A DNA stretch of 64,000 nucleotides from Himantopus leucocephalus (lineage: Eukaryota > Chordata > Aves > Charadriiformes > Recurvirostridae). Position numbers and translations under genes: made by a program. Shown piece by piece: positions 10,022-23,300 of this stretch (position 1 is its first letter; the number at the start of each line of letters is the position of its first letter). The notes under the pieces were generated by a model that ran no database searches, had not been told where the DNA came from, and saw only the letters and a list, made by a program, of their open reading frames with translations. Where the stretch lies: the NCBI GenBank assembly GCA_003993805.1, contig RSEF01000001.1, positions 92,475,348 to 92,539,347 of the forward strand, read 5' to 3'.

Positions 10022-13000
10022 TATATGCCGTAGTTTATTTAATAGTCTTGTCATGAAAACTTGATTCTGATTAGTTTGTAGTGAGATTCTCCAAAAATCG
10101 ATGGCAGAAGAGGGATCAATTTTCCAGTCACATAGTGGTAATAAGAAGCCTTTTTCATGTAGTGCAGATCCTGGTCTAAGGTCAATGTAAAAAGGAATTG
10201 GAGATGACAATGTAGATCCATACCCTGGGATAGACATATTCCTCAGGATTAAAGAAAGCACCAAGACAATACCATCAGTGACCAAATAGAAAACATTAAG
10301 GTGAATCAACTGGTTCTAAAATGATAACAGCAACAAGAGAAGCCTAAGCCTTCTGAACCTCTGAAAAATAAAAAGTTGATTAAAAGGCCCTTGATATTTC
10401 AAAATGGCACTAATAACACTTAGCCCACTAAAGGTGAACAGGTAAATCAGGAATTTGAGCAAGAATAAAGGGAAACAAAAATCATGCAAGATATTTCTTG
10501 ATGTTTCTCTGTTTATCTAGACGCTTATGAAGGTCACTATTGTTATGATATCTGAAGACATCTTAAGTATTTAAGAATAGATATAATAGTTTATAATCTC
10601 TTCTTTCCCACTCCATAAGCAAAGCAGCATAGGGATTCCTCACATAAGATTTTTTTTCAGCTACAGCAGAAAGATATAGTTAGATCAACATAGTAGTGGT
10701 GATTAGTGTCTTACCAAGATTGTCCTTCTCTAAAAGAGGAGGGAGATTTTTCTCCCTTTAGTTTAAGTCACTTTCAAAATAGCATACATTAAACTGGAAA
10801 AGATGTACTTCATTCAGAATACAGTATTGATATTTTTTAAACAACAACAGTTTGTATTCACAACTCATCTTTTGTGATTTGACTTTTGGAGGAAGGTAAT
10901 CCTTACCTCATTTGATTTTGTATTTGTTTGTCTTTCTTACATAGACGTGTGGACATGAACATGTTGTGGTTGGAAAGATTGCCATGAAATACCTGATCCA
11001 CATTTTTTAAAACTGAGTACTCATTCACATTTAAAAGATATTTCCAAATGTTCTAAAATTGTCAGTGGCCAGTCCAGCTGAAACCATGACAACTTGATAA
11101 TTCAGTATATCTCTGTATGTACCATGGGAAAAATGAGCAGTGTTTGGGGTCCAAATGTGGGACTATCTATAAATAAGGTCTCCAAAATACAGTAAAAAAA
11201 AAAAAAAAAATGGAAAAAGAAAAAAGCCCTCAACTTATGAAGTATTTCCTCTTCCATTCTTGCTCAAACTCTGCTTAGCTTTTGGTGGATCTCAGTCTTT
11301 TAAGAGTCCTCTCTGCTAATACAAGAAGCTCATTTGTCCTTTAAAAAAAAACAGTATCAGTAAAAGAACAGAACAGCACCTGCGCAACACAGTTGCAACA
11401 TAGATCTGCATACAAACTTTCCTCTTGGTGCAAAAGGACACGATGTAGTCACTATCCCTGATTGACACCTAAGTGACACTACTTGTTCAAATACTACCAC
11501 TGCCAGAGTTGTGGAAATGATGTGTAGATATGTTTCTCTACTAGACAGGGATTACTTATGGTAAGGAAACATCCCTTCATAATTTTTATACCTAAATCAA
11601 AAGAGCATCTAACTACTATAAGACTGGTAATAACTGCTCATAATCTCTACAGTTCAGTGCAAATTATTTTTTCCATGTGAGGGAGTATTACACAAGAGCA
11701 AAACCTTTAATTGATAATTTAGCACTGATTAGTCAGAACAGCAGTGAAGACAGTTGGAATAAGGTATTCCTGTTTTTTGAACAATGGATTTAGGTGTTCT
11801 TAAGATAAAAAAAATTATTTGGGTTCATATTCCTAGCATGAGCATTTATAACATTTATAACATTTTAGATTCTTACAACTTTTCTGACCACAAAGTCAGA
11901 GAATGGCAGGGGTATAGGTCAGCAGAGCCTGATGTACCTCTGTCTTTCTCCATGGGAATTCTGTTCTCTCTCATTTTAAGTCACAGTAGTTGTTACACAC
12001 ACACAAAAAAACTTTTGTTTTTCACACAGTAAGATTTCATTAGCCAGGATTAATGTCCTAAGTGACAGGAAATCCAAATGTATTTTTGGAAAATGAAACT
12101 TCTATCCCACATTCCTAAACTATTCTCTGGGCTCACTGACATAAGGAAAGTTAGGGATCTTTTTTTTTTTTTTTTTTAATCTCCCCACCCTTATCCACCT
12201 AGATTTTATTTCTAGTTATTTCTGACCATCTCAGCTTTATCAAAGCTTCACACTCTTGTGTTTGCTGTCCTGCTTCCTAGTTGCGTCACTGCTCTTTGTA
12301 ATTAAATTTCTGTAGTTGCTGTCTACTGTGTGAGTGATCAACATGCTCAAACTTTCCCATGAGCTGTACTGCTTCTTGGTCATCTCTGATCTACCAGCAA
12401 AAACATCTCATCTTTTAAATACAGCTCATAGAAGTTTAATAAGCTGGTGCGGTAGCAGCGAAGGACAGTGCTTTGCAGTTATCCCTCATGCTGCTAATAG
12501 TTTTCCTCAAGTTCTAGTAAATGAATCACAGGGGTGTTCTAGTAGTGACTCAGAAATCATCCCACTTCCTTACACAATTCATTGATATTTGATGTTTAAT
12601 CTCTGCATCAATTTTTTTAATGAAAAAACTTGACTAAAGAAGGAAAAAAGCCCACCCTAAATCACTTGACAGAAATTTTGCATTCCTGACCTTAAATAAG
12701 TTTTTTTCAAATTATTCTTTTTTATAACTCCCCAAAAAGGAACTATGTTAAAAACATTTATACCCAGAAGTGATAAATGTAGTTTGTTGAAAAGAATGTT
12801 ATAAAGAGAATGAGATATAAGTGGAGTACACTATTAACAGTTAAACAAGGAGTTTTCACATGCAAAAATAAGTCCTTTTGGTTGCCTGTTTTGTGAGAAG
12901 ACAGAGGAGAAGCTGATAGTCACACATACATTCAAGTATGTACCTTGAAGTTTTAGATGTTCTCTTATTAAAATTGGTAAATTTTTCACTGTTGGAATAA

Positions 13001-14813
13001 AAACCTGATATTTTTTTGTTTGCTGAGAATATTGTGTAAGTGTGAATATATACTCTAAGGGCAAGATCCAGAAAAGATGGTTAGGTATATGGAGAATTAT
13101 TTAGACGGCATCCAGGCACTTCAGTCTAACAGGTAAATCCACAAGATTTACAAGAGGTTACTTACCCTTTATTGAATACTTGTGGAAAGCCTAAGGTTGC
13201 ATAGGCCTGATGTTTTCCTAAACTACATAGGTTTCCTCTAAATTATGCAATGACAGAGACCCCAGAGCTAACTCTGACCTGATTTAATACACCCAAAAAG
13301 AATAATGACGAATTGTCTGGAGATGCTAATTTGTGCCTCGATGCAGTATAGCTGTGTTAGCATAGCTCTGAATCCTGAATAATAAGCCCTGTTTTTTAAA
13401 AAGGGTGGATTTAGGCTCAATTATGTGTTGGCAAATCTATACAATTTCCAGTTTGGATGAGACACAGCTAAAGCTAGCTTGGAGGTCCGTGCACCATGGT
13501 ACAGTCCTTGCTGCAAACAACCAGAAACACCACTAGCATGGCTGAACTGAGTATTAGAGTTGGAAATAGTGGTAAGTGGACATCAACAACAACAACAAAT
13601 CATTTTTTTGACTTTAAAAAATAAAAAAGAATGACAACATAGGTGCAGACAAATATATATTCCTTGTCTTAGGTACAGAGTATATTCTAAGAATATGGTA
13701 GTATGCTGCAATTATTTAAGTCTTGCCCTGCTAGAGCCATTAAGCAATGACATGGTAGAAACAGAAAGTGATAGCTGAAAAAATGATGGTGTTCCTTCTT
13801 TAATAAATCACAAAGATTTTATAGATTTTTATTGTAAGCTTTGCCCTAATTACGCCTGGAAAAAATGAGATAAAAATCAAGCTTAGTCTTTAATACATAT
13901 TTGTAGAAGAAATGATGACTCTTAGAAGCCATGGATTTAGAAACCTTATAGGTCTTCTCTTGAAAGTGGTCCACAGTCTTCAAAATAAACTGGTAGCCCC
14001 TTCCAACATATCTCTCCTACTGGGTTTTATTTTGCTGATCTCTGGGAGATGTCAGTTGCTCTGACATCATCACCAATAGACTTAACTTCATTATACAGGG
14101 AGCAGTGTCCTCTAAGAAAATGTTTTGAAGGTCAGCAAACTGAAGAAAGTAATATATTCCTTATATTCTGTTAAATACAGAATCCTTAGAAGTAAATGTA
14201 TAGATAACAAAGGTAAATTTTGTATTCACCTGTTACTCTACAGCCTTGCCTTTTCCATCCAACAAGAAGGACTGCACACAGATCCAAAAAGATCATACCA
14301 TTAACTCTTCACAGGTTATGAAACGAGAGAGCACTTTTACTTGAGTTTAATAGGATGGCTGAAGAAAATTGGTGTACAGCTGTTGTAGGACTTTGTAAGT
14401 CTTTGTAATTTTAAACATTAGAGTGCTCTGTACTCAGACCAGAGATAATTTCCTGACTACTACTTAGCTAATAAAAATCTTAACCTGTTCCAAACCCAGC
14501 AATTTGAAGGCATAAAAATTCCTGGAAGTTATTATCCTTCTTTCCATGAAAAGTACCAAACAACAGCAGAGGTGAAGCTAATGGTTTAAAGAAATGACTA
14601 AGGAAACATCCTTTTCCCACATATCAAACTGTGGTGAAAGTTCATAGTTCATTTTAACATCTTTGCAGCACATAAAGGATGAAACGGTAATGCAGGTTTC
14701 TTCCTTTCCGAAAAGAAGATATCCAGATGGGCAGGCAGATGTGACATGGGGCCAATGAAAGACCTGAGATCTTCAAAAGGAGCACTTGGAAACTAGTCTG
14801 AATGCTTTGCAGT

Positions 14814-14815
<2 letters not shown>
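10022..14815. other. unique AT-rich non-coding DNA
   Basis: About 4.8 kb with no recognisable gene, RNA or transposon. It contains homopolymers, A17 at 11194-11210 and T18 at 12160-12177, and a short CAACAA-type tract near 13583-13598. Open frames are below about 85 codons in most of the stretch and have no domain signatures. Confidence 0.6.
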
Positions 14816-14855
<40 letters not shown>

Positions 14856-14860
14856 NAAAA
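14816..14860. repeat. poly-A run with single-N gap
   Basis: Forty A, one N at 14856, then four A. The N lies inside the homopolymer, which is a typical read-failure point, so real length is undetermined. Upstream sequence shows no sign of a processed transcript, and I see no target-site duplication, so I do not call a retroposed gene. Confidence 0.9.
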
Positions 14861-15697
14861 TGGCAATAGATGCATGCTTTGGTAATTGAACCCCAATCCC
14901 AGTTTCAGTGAACAGAACACAAATTCCAAATTATTCTCTAATTTACAAAAAGAAAAATAAGGAGGCCAGTCAGGCTGCAAAGTTGACAATGTTTTTCTTC
15001 TCTATGTTCAGGTCAGGGTCTATGAGACCAGAGACTAACCTATTTGCTGTCTAAATGTGAAACGAGTTTCTTTTATTGTTATTCCTCTGTATGGAAAATC
15101 TTCATAATGAGCTTGCAAAAAAACCACAAACATCTGTCACCTGTTTCTGTTCAAAAGGAGAGAATTTATGTAGTCATTATTAGTAGACTATATTTTCGAA
15201 CAATAAAATTCATCAGAAGCAAAAAATAAACAGAGTAATAGTAGCTTTCTTTTGAACTCTTAGAAGCAGAAAAGTCTATATTCTCTATAAGGAAAATATT
15301 TCATAGACATTGATTCAGGCAATAGAAACCATAATGAATACTTAGAATATATCTGAGTAATGTTCAAAATCTATTTTAGATGGCTGTGATGAATACAATG
15401 ATATTTGTGAAAACATCCTAATTTATATTTGTGATTTTTTGCAAAGAATTCTGTAAATGTGATCACACTGAGAGCTGTGAGCATAGGAACAACACAAAGT
15501 TAATACCCTGCTTTACTTTGATAGCCAAGTCTATTCAGAAGAAATGTTCCAGGCAAATATTGCCATGGTCCAGGATATGTTACTGTGACCCTGCCTGAAT
15601 AACCTTAAATGATTTCTTCATCACCTATAACCAAGCTAAAGATTTGGCAACGATAACATGACAACACTAGGGTCAGGGCTGTCTTTCAGTAGGAAAA
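14861..15697. other. unique non-coding DNA upstream of the LTR
   Basis: No gene or repeat recognised. The last bases, GAAAA (15693-15697), flank the LTR and may be one half of a decayed 5-bp target-site duplication. Confidence 0.55.
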
Positions 15698-16197
15698 TGT
15701 TCTGGTTTCAGCCAGAAAAGAGTTACTCTTCTTTCTAGTGTTTGCTGTGAAAAGAACGTAAATAATGCATATTATTTTAGTTGTTGTTAAGTGATGTTTA
15801 TACTTTCCAAGGACTCTTTTCAGCTTCCCATAGAAGCTGAGTAGAAGCATAGATAGAACAACTGAATGGCCAATGGAATATTGCATACCATAGACGTCAT
15901 GCTCCCTGCATAAATGGGCGTTGCCCAGGGAACAGGAATCCACAATCACTTCTCAGGAAGGTACCAATTCACCGGGTAGTGAGAGTGACTTGCGACATTA
16001 ATAGTCGTAGTAGTAGTACTGTTATTTTGCTTTTGTGTTATTGTACTATTAAACTGTCTTTATCTCAACCTATGAGGTTTTTTCCTTTCTCTTTCCCCTC
16101 CTTTTCTCCCTCTTCTCTCTACCCTTTTGGGAGGAAGGGGGAGAACTGATCGAGCGGCTGCATGGTCCTAGCCACTGGCTGGGGTTAAACTATGACA
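15698..16197 (+). mobile_element. solo LTR of an endogenous retrovirus (ERVL-like)
   Basis: A 500-bp element starting TGTTCTGGTTTCAGCC and ending GGGGTTAAACTATGACA, so bounded by TG...CA. Inside are a GCATAAATGGGCG region (about 15908-15920) in the position of a TATA box, an ATTAAA polyadenylation signal at 16048-16053 followed by CTGTCTTTATCTCAACC, a pyrimidine-rich stretch, and a CGAGCGGCTGCATGGT block near the end. I recognise this order from a common bird LTR family with 5-bp target duplications. The flanks GAAAA (left) and GAAGA (right, 16198-16202) match at four of five bases. No primer-binding site or gag/pol sequence follows, so this is a solo LTR left by recombination. Family name is uncertain; LTR identity is strong. 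Confidence 0.88.
16048..16053 (+). promoter_or_regulatory. polyadenylation signal ATTAAA within the LTR
   Basis: An ATTAAA hexamer lies upstream of the CTGTCTTTATCTCAACC block, the place where this LTR family keeps its poly-A signal and the R region. In a solo LTR it could end passing transcripts, but there is no evidence here that it does. Confidence 0.6.
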
Positions 16198-16292
16198 GAA
16201 GAACACAAAGACAAAAAGAGAGAAAAAAACACTTCCATTTAAACCATAGCATCATGTGCTCTTATCTCATATTGGTTATTTGTGTTTAATGA

Positions 16293-16392
16293 NNNNNNNN
16301 NNNNNNNNNNNNNNNNNNNNNNNNNNNNNNNNNNNNNNNNNNNNNNNNNNNNNNNNNNNNNNNNNNNNNNNNNNNNNNNNNNNNNNNNNNNN
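16293..16392. other. scaffold gap, 100 N
   Basis: Exactly 100 N, the conventional placeholder for a gap of unknown size. It starts 95 bp after the LTR and is followed by a T-run. The apparent open frames across it consist of unknown residues and mean nothing. Confidence 0.98.
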
Positions 16393-17173
16393 TTTTTTTT
16401 TAAATATAATCAAGATTTTAAAACTTAACATAGAGTTTTCTCCTAAAATGGTAATTTCAATATTTTCCCCTCTGACTCTGAGATTCCTAGAAGAGCTGGT
16501 CAAATCTGAGAAATTTTATTCCATGAGAAAAATCTCACAATTCAGAATTAATCTAACTTTGCATTGGAATGAAAATAAATGACTTTGCAGTTTTGAAACA
16601 AATGTTTCCAAGGGAATTATGTTTTATTTCATTTTTTCTTATTATTATCACTTATATATATGTATGTACGTGTATGAATAATAGAAAAAATGGCATTTTG
16701 AAATGTAAAATCAAAATTATTATTCCTAACATTCAAAGTAGCGTCTGGCATTTAACTGAAATTTCAGGCTGGCAAGTGTGCTCCTATAATACAAGGACTC
16801 AAATCTGAAGACTTTTCTTTCAATGGAAATAGCATTTCACAGGAATTTAGACTTCTGGCAGTATTTAATTATGAAAATGAATATGGGCTACCTATTCAAT
16901 ACTAAAGTAACCAGCAGGTTATACACACAATGCAACCTGGAGTTAAATGCTACAGTTTGGGATTTTTTCTTTGTCTCTTTCTTTCTTCATAATGTTCTGA
17001 AGAATTCAAAAGTATTCAAAATACATAGACATGCAAATGGAAAATTGCATTATCTTGACATAATAGTCGTAGTGGTTGAGATGATCAGAAAGCCCCTATT
17101 CAGCTTCCGTTTTTACATATACAAATGACAAACCTTTCACGTAAATTAAAAGACACAAATCAAGTATGTAATC
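16393..17173. other. unique AT-rich non-coding DNA
   Basis: No gene or repeat recognised. Plus-strand open frames of 79 and 101 codons (16569-16808, 16823-17128) are AT-rich, have no domain pattern, and are consistent with chance. Confidence 0.55.
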
Positions 17174-17393
17174 CTAGGCTGCATCTATGCTACTAAATAA
17201 AACAGGCCAGGGAACTAATCTCTAGCCCTGGAGCCAAGTAGCCTGGCACAGCTTGTCTCTGTACGGCTGAACCGCTAGCTGGCAGGAGACAAAACTGCTC
17301 AAGGAGCATTGTAAGCAGCATGGATGATTGCAAACCAGTGCTCCAGTCTGTGCCCTGAGTCTGGATTATTGACTAGCAGAGACATAGCATCAG
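17174..17393. mobile_element. probable non-autonomous DNA transposon (MITE) remnant
   Basis: About 220 bp with higher G+C than its flanks. The left end, GCTGCATCTATGCTACT (about 17179-17195), and the reverse complement of the right end, ACTAGCAGAGACATAGC (about 17372-17388), pair at roughly 10 of 15 positions, as expected of decayed terminal inverted repeats. The inside (for example CCCTGGAGCCAAGTAGCC and TGTGCCCTGAGTCTGGATTA) recalls turtle- and bird-type transposons whose ends read TACGTCTACACTA-like. No transposase is present. No clear target duplication was seen. Confidence 0.42.
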
Positions 17394-20300
17394 TAACTCT
17401 GGAAAATTTGTCTCTACTAATAAGGTCATTGGTACAGTGAGTTATATAGAGTCAGATAGAATATTTGATAGTTTACGTTAAAAAACAACAGCAATAGCAC
17501 AAGTCTTTAAGCGGATGGAGCCTTATTAGTATCAAGAAACTAGAAACAAGAGCAGTTTAATCAATAAACTAAAGTGATAATGCTTTCTTTAAAGCAGTTC
17601 TTGATTTTTTTAATTTGGAGTGGCAGTCATCCTTTCAATATACAAAGCAATATAGTTGTGGCTATTAACTTTCAAAAAACGTATTAAAAATACATGTCTG
17701 TAACCTACACTTCACTAGGAAACAGTCTGGGGATATGAATAAGCTATGCTATACTTTTGCGCAACGAGTAAGTAACAGGTAATGTTTTTCAAAACTGAAA
17801 TAGGGAGCTATGTACTGAAAATTACCTATGTAGCTGAAACTGAGAGCCGTGTGTTTTTGCAGCAACAGAGCACTCTCATTCTTCCTTGAAGTGAAGTGAG
17901 TAACCACATGACCCAGAAGGTCAGCAATGTGATCAAAAACCTTTCTCCTTACCTCCCGCTTCCAGTTATGGTATGTTTTAAGGCATGGAGGAGTTTTGCC
18001 CATTCATGACAGTTTTTGCCTGTGATGGCTGTGGCATGGCTCCCTATTTTGTCTGATCTTTAATTTTGCCATTTTTGAGCCTTTCTAGGAAAAATAAATA
18101 GATTAGAGGGAATATGACAGTGAAACGTTATCTGCTTAATAATCTTTTTGCTTAATCAGCAAAAAGTCTTCCGGATGACTTATCTAGGCCCAAGTAGAAA
18201 TGACGGACCCTAGCACTCCCTGCGTGAGCGGATGGACAACGTTGCTTTTACCATGCTGTTGTTCACGAGAAACCATTTCATACACAGATCCAGGGCTGAG
18301 AGAAGCTTAGGTCCTGCTCCAAGGAAAGCCAGGAAAGCCAGTCTACGTAAGCAGATGAAGTCATACCAGCAAGCATTCAGTAGAGATGAACTGAGGCAAT
18401 GACATATATATGACACTATGGGGCAAGCACCAAATGGTCTCCATTTTATCAAGACGTGTGTTCCCTTTGTCTTAAGATGTAGTATGTTGTGTATAGCTAT
18501 TTCATCACACCATATAGGTAACTGGATCTTGAATATAAATCCTGTTTCCAAGTAATAACTTTTATCTGTTACCATTGATGACCATTGATTTTATTTTATT
18601 ACATTTTTTTATTATGCAAATTTTATTACAGCAAGCATCTGCCAGGGTCTGTCAAAAGGAGGCAGAAAGAGCTCAAAATACTTGAACACTCCAAACAGGA
18701 GGCTTTTCCTTTAAATATTTGTAGTGCTATCAGTCACATTAACATTTTCCAGCCACTCACTCCTGGTGCCCCTGGTTTAAGGTGCTCAGTTATCTGAATT
18801 AACAGGGCTTGCACAGGTGTGACCAAGGGCAATAATTAGCCCATTCATTCCACAGTCTGTGCTTCTTTGAGGATCCCTGGGGAACATATTACTGGCAACG
18901 GGTATTTGTGGCACTTAGTAGTTTCATGTTCAAAGCTGAATACAATATCTTACTGTGTAAATCTCCTAGGATTAACACTTTGATTAAATCTGAGACTGGA
19001 CATGCTTGCCTGGGAAGAATGGGGAAGAGTTTGCTTTGTGTCTGCCTGCGCTTTATAAGCCTAAGGGAGGCACAGTGTTTTTCCTAGGCTACTGGTTGAT
19101 CTGACGGATACAAACGGTTAGCCCCTTTCCCAGCAACATGCGACTGGTTTCATCTGAAGGCTAAAAACTCGAAAACTGCAAGCACTGCACAAACTGCATA
19201 GAAATGCCGGCTAATCCTTGACGTCTCATTTCTGTTGCTCAAGGTGGAGGGAGCTCTGCCTGAGGAAAGACAGTCGAATTTCACCCGCCACACACTGCCA
19301 AACTGGAGATGTCGGCCAGAAATATTTTGGCAAGTGTGTTACTTATCACAATTTAGAAGGCGTTATAACACAGTGAAGTTGTGGCTGTTAAACACCAGAG
19401 TCTGACTCTGCAGAGCGACATTGTGAGGCCACCATTCCAGTGTTTAAAAATTCCTGTCACACATGGCCTTATCAGATGGCCTTATTTACATTCAGCTACA
19501 GGTGTCTTTACTCATACCGCATGACTAAGATGGGTGGAGATACCTACAGAAAAGAACTTTTCTTCATTCATTTCCAAGAGCTGCAATATACAACTTCAGC
19601 TGGGCAAAGCAGCCTGGGTTAGCTTTAGCAATTTAGCACTGGCTTCATTGCTCCTACTGCAGCTGGTAGGAACTTTTTAACGTTTTGAACTCCTGAAAAT
19701 CCCATTACATCTGTTTTTTTTATATTCAACACTTAAATATGCTTGTTGTCTTCAGAGTTCTTCTACTTCGGCGAGCGTCCAGATTAAAAATATGGTTTTT
19801 GCAAGTGTAAAAACTGAGGAAGCCTCCTTTCTTATGAATTTAAATCTTGTCCCTTGATTCTTCTACAGTAAGGTGCAAGCACCCATACAGCTGTAATCAT
19901 ACAGCTTTCCCATGGATAGACTCTTTTGTATCTAATAAAGGTTGTGTTGCAGGATCTAATGATTTCATGAAATTTAGGAGAATATCTTATTTCAGCCAAT
20001 GTCTTCTAAAGTGACAGGCAGAAGAGAGGAAAAATGTATCTATCATAGACGGTGAGGGCAGCATGCCTGCAATTCCCTAGGAAGCCAGACAAAGAAAAAT
20101 AATTAGTGAAGGTGGAACACATTTAACACATTATCCAAGATTTTTTAGCTAAAGCAGGGCTTTTTAATTGCATGTGGACCTATTGAGTGCCGATGGCTCA
20201 TATGCAGTGTTGGACACCTGCACAGAAGAATAGTGGGAGGGGGATCAAAGTCATGGTATACAAATAAAGTGATGTCCTCTGTCCAGCCAATGAGTCATTT

Positions 20301-23300
20301 TTCCTCCAGATCCCATCCTGTAGGTCTCTGTAGAACTCTATTTATTGCATTTTCCATAGCTGCCCCAGACACCTGGTTTTGTGAACCCTGAATGTTTCCT
20401 TCCACTGAAGCAGAACCATAGAAAATTTCAGAATAAAAGAATTTTCTGTAAGAGGGGGAGTGGGGGGAACAAAACGAAAAGTAATTGGGGGTTCAATTTA
20501 AGTTAAGCTTTGCTTGACCATTGAATTTGTAGCGATCAATTTCATATACAGATCCTTGGTCTTGGTGCCCTTTCTTCTCCCTATCTCAGCTCCCTGGGCG
20601 TGCTCAGAGCCAGCACCTCGCATTTCTTGTAATTAGCTTTGGTGAATCCAGCTCAGGGCTTACACTGCCACTGCCAGTTTGTTTGCTGGTTTTATTTTTT
20701 CTGGATTGCATGTGAGATATTACTCATCAATATGACTAGTCAAGTGATTTAACAAGTGAAGTATCATCCAATGAAAGCGTGCTTGTACCTCAGCCTGACT
20801 AAGCCAGCTGTCAGGGACAGTAACAGCTGCTGATTCAGGAAAGGAATGGAAATATTTCTTTGTTAAATCGGAGCACATCCAGCAAAATCTGTCTTAAATG
20901 AAAATGACTGACTACAGCTATGCATCAAATAATCCCAAGTGGAAGTCTCGGCGTGGGGAGTAGTTTTGCAATTGCGGAAGTTTGTTTTAAACCAAAAGCT
21001 GTAAAGACAGGGAACATTGATCCTCTGTTTCAATTTCCCAAGATTTATTCAAAATCCAATTAATGTAACACAAATCCTAATATAAGCAGGTGATTCTGCT
21101 AGGTGAAAAAGTCCACATACAGATTCCCACTGTCTTCTGCAACTGTTAGTTTTCATCTCGTTCTTCTGTATCTCTCATTTCTTGAGGTGCTGCTGTCTCC
21201 TTCTTTTCTTAAAAGGATAAACACACACACCCCCACATACCCTCTTTTTCACAGCCCTAATTACAATCTACATAGGTATAGGATCCTGCTGAAAGCTGTT
21301 TTCCCCAAATCTCTGTCTTCAAACAGACCCCCAACTTTGCAAGCTGCAACATTAGCAACAAACTTACTGTGGACCCCTATATACCATGTGAGAAACTTAC
21401 TAGCGTCTCTGTAAACTGCACAGTAAAGGCTTCCAAAACCAGAACCATCAGAATTCTTGGTCCTTCCACAAACCCTTCCCTTAGTGTAACATATTTCTCC
21501 CATGGTAACAAATGCTTTTATAGAAACTATAGAGACAAACCAAACCAACTGTCATGTACCAGAGTGAATTTGCTCAAGCACTTAGTAAAGGATGGAAGGA
21601 GAATGTCTTCTGTGAAATTCCATCACTAACATTTCAGTCCTGAACGTCAGTGGAAATCTACAGAATAATTATCTAAGACAATTCTGGACATTAAAATCAT
21701 GGACTCAATGGATAGATTTCTTTCATCGTACATATTGATTTCTCTCCTCCAACTAACTACTTTAAAGGTGCTATTGCACGGGTTTAAAGCATCTTTTCTT
21801 TGCAATACAGATAGCAAGTACATTATTTCTCAGATAGCTGATTAATTAGAAGAGTTGGCTTTTCTTTTTTTTTATTTAAATGTGGAGTATGAATTCTGAA
21901 ACTGTATTTAGCACTGAAATTTTCTTCTTCCCCTTAGAACTGTAGGCTTGTCTGAAAGTTTGTGTTTCTTTTCCAGATCTTTCAATTGGTTTTATAAAAG
22001 GTATTATCAACCACAATATTCTTTTCGTATTCCACATCAAAAATCATCATGACTACAAGTATAGTAATACTACTTTATGCATTTCTTTTGCACACAGTAA
22101 AATTATAAAATAACTTAATAATATTTTGTTCAGAACTGTCCATCCCTAGAAGTAATAATTACTGAGGTTCCACAGAAAAACTTTATTTGAAAAACTGGAT
22201 GTTCCGGAGATCAGCAATGATTTACAAATTCAGTTTAATTTGTTATGTTTATTCTATGTTGTCATACAGGAACATAGGTGCATTCAATAAAATTGAAAGA
22301 TCCTCATGTGTTCTGAAACTGTAAAGCTTTTCAAAGCTAACCTAATTTTGCAGTCATTGAAAAAAGTAGAGCAAGTGCTTTTACTCTCTTAATAACATGT
22401 TTCCCCACATATTAGCATTCTCCATAGATTCAATGATGGTGCTCCAATAACTTCTCCTAGAAAGATTCCTTCTGCACATCGAAAAGAAGTATTTTCCTAT
22501 TTGTGCACTTTTTATTTTCCCATATGCTATTTTATAGGGCCAGAGGCATGCCAGTGTTTACAGAGAAAGATGTAGAAAGCCCTGAATGAAACTTCGTTTT
22601 GGCTTGCTGGAAGAGATACATTGCTTGCTGTTGGACTACTGTTTCTAGACCTAAGAGATGTTATGTCATGACAACACTGTGAAAAAACTGGGGGTCTTTC
22701 TTGCAGTTAGATATAATTCTCTACCAGGAGGTATGTTTGCCCTTGATATTTTTAGGTCTGTTTTGATTTTGCAAGGCATTCGCCTTAGCAGGTTAGTTAA
22801 TCTGTCCTACAGAAAATGGACGTGTTGCCAAGTTTCTGTTTAAACAAAGAAGGAAGTGAATATGAGTTTACTCTCTGAAAAGTAAATGTGGGAAACAGCC
22901 TTCTGTAAGAGGAGTGATTGTCTAAACTATTGGTGCTGAAATTCTTTCCAGTGAATGAAAACTATAATCTGTCCTAAAGAGGATAAATGCCTTTTAAAAA
23001 GAAGATTAATGTATTAATAACCTATTTTGTTATCTCCTCAATATATAGGTGCCTGTTATCATGGTGCCTTTACTGTTCAGGTGAATAATATATCCCAAAA
23101 TAAATCAGCCCTGGAGTGGTAAACCTTTGTCATAATAAGCAGACTGTCTGGTTGCTCTGGGCAGTCTTTTACATATAATGTTAGTAGAATAATTGTAATA
23201 GTAGCATTTGAAGAGAGTTAAAAATTTCCCTGTCTCTTTAAAGAGTCATCCCAGCTTTCAAGTGTTCTTCAGTGGGAGGAAATCTAGTATTTTTAATATA

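Noticed and set aside
14816..14860. Poly-A tail of a processed pseudogene
   Set aside because: The preceding sequence shows no open frame, exon-like content or polyadenylation signal at the right distance, and no target duplication was seen.
16256..16582. Open frames of 108 and 75 codons across the N block
   Set aside because: About a third of the residues are undefined because the frame runs through 100 N.
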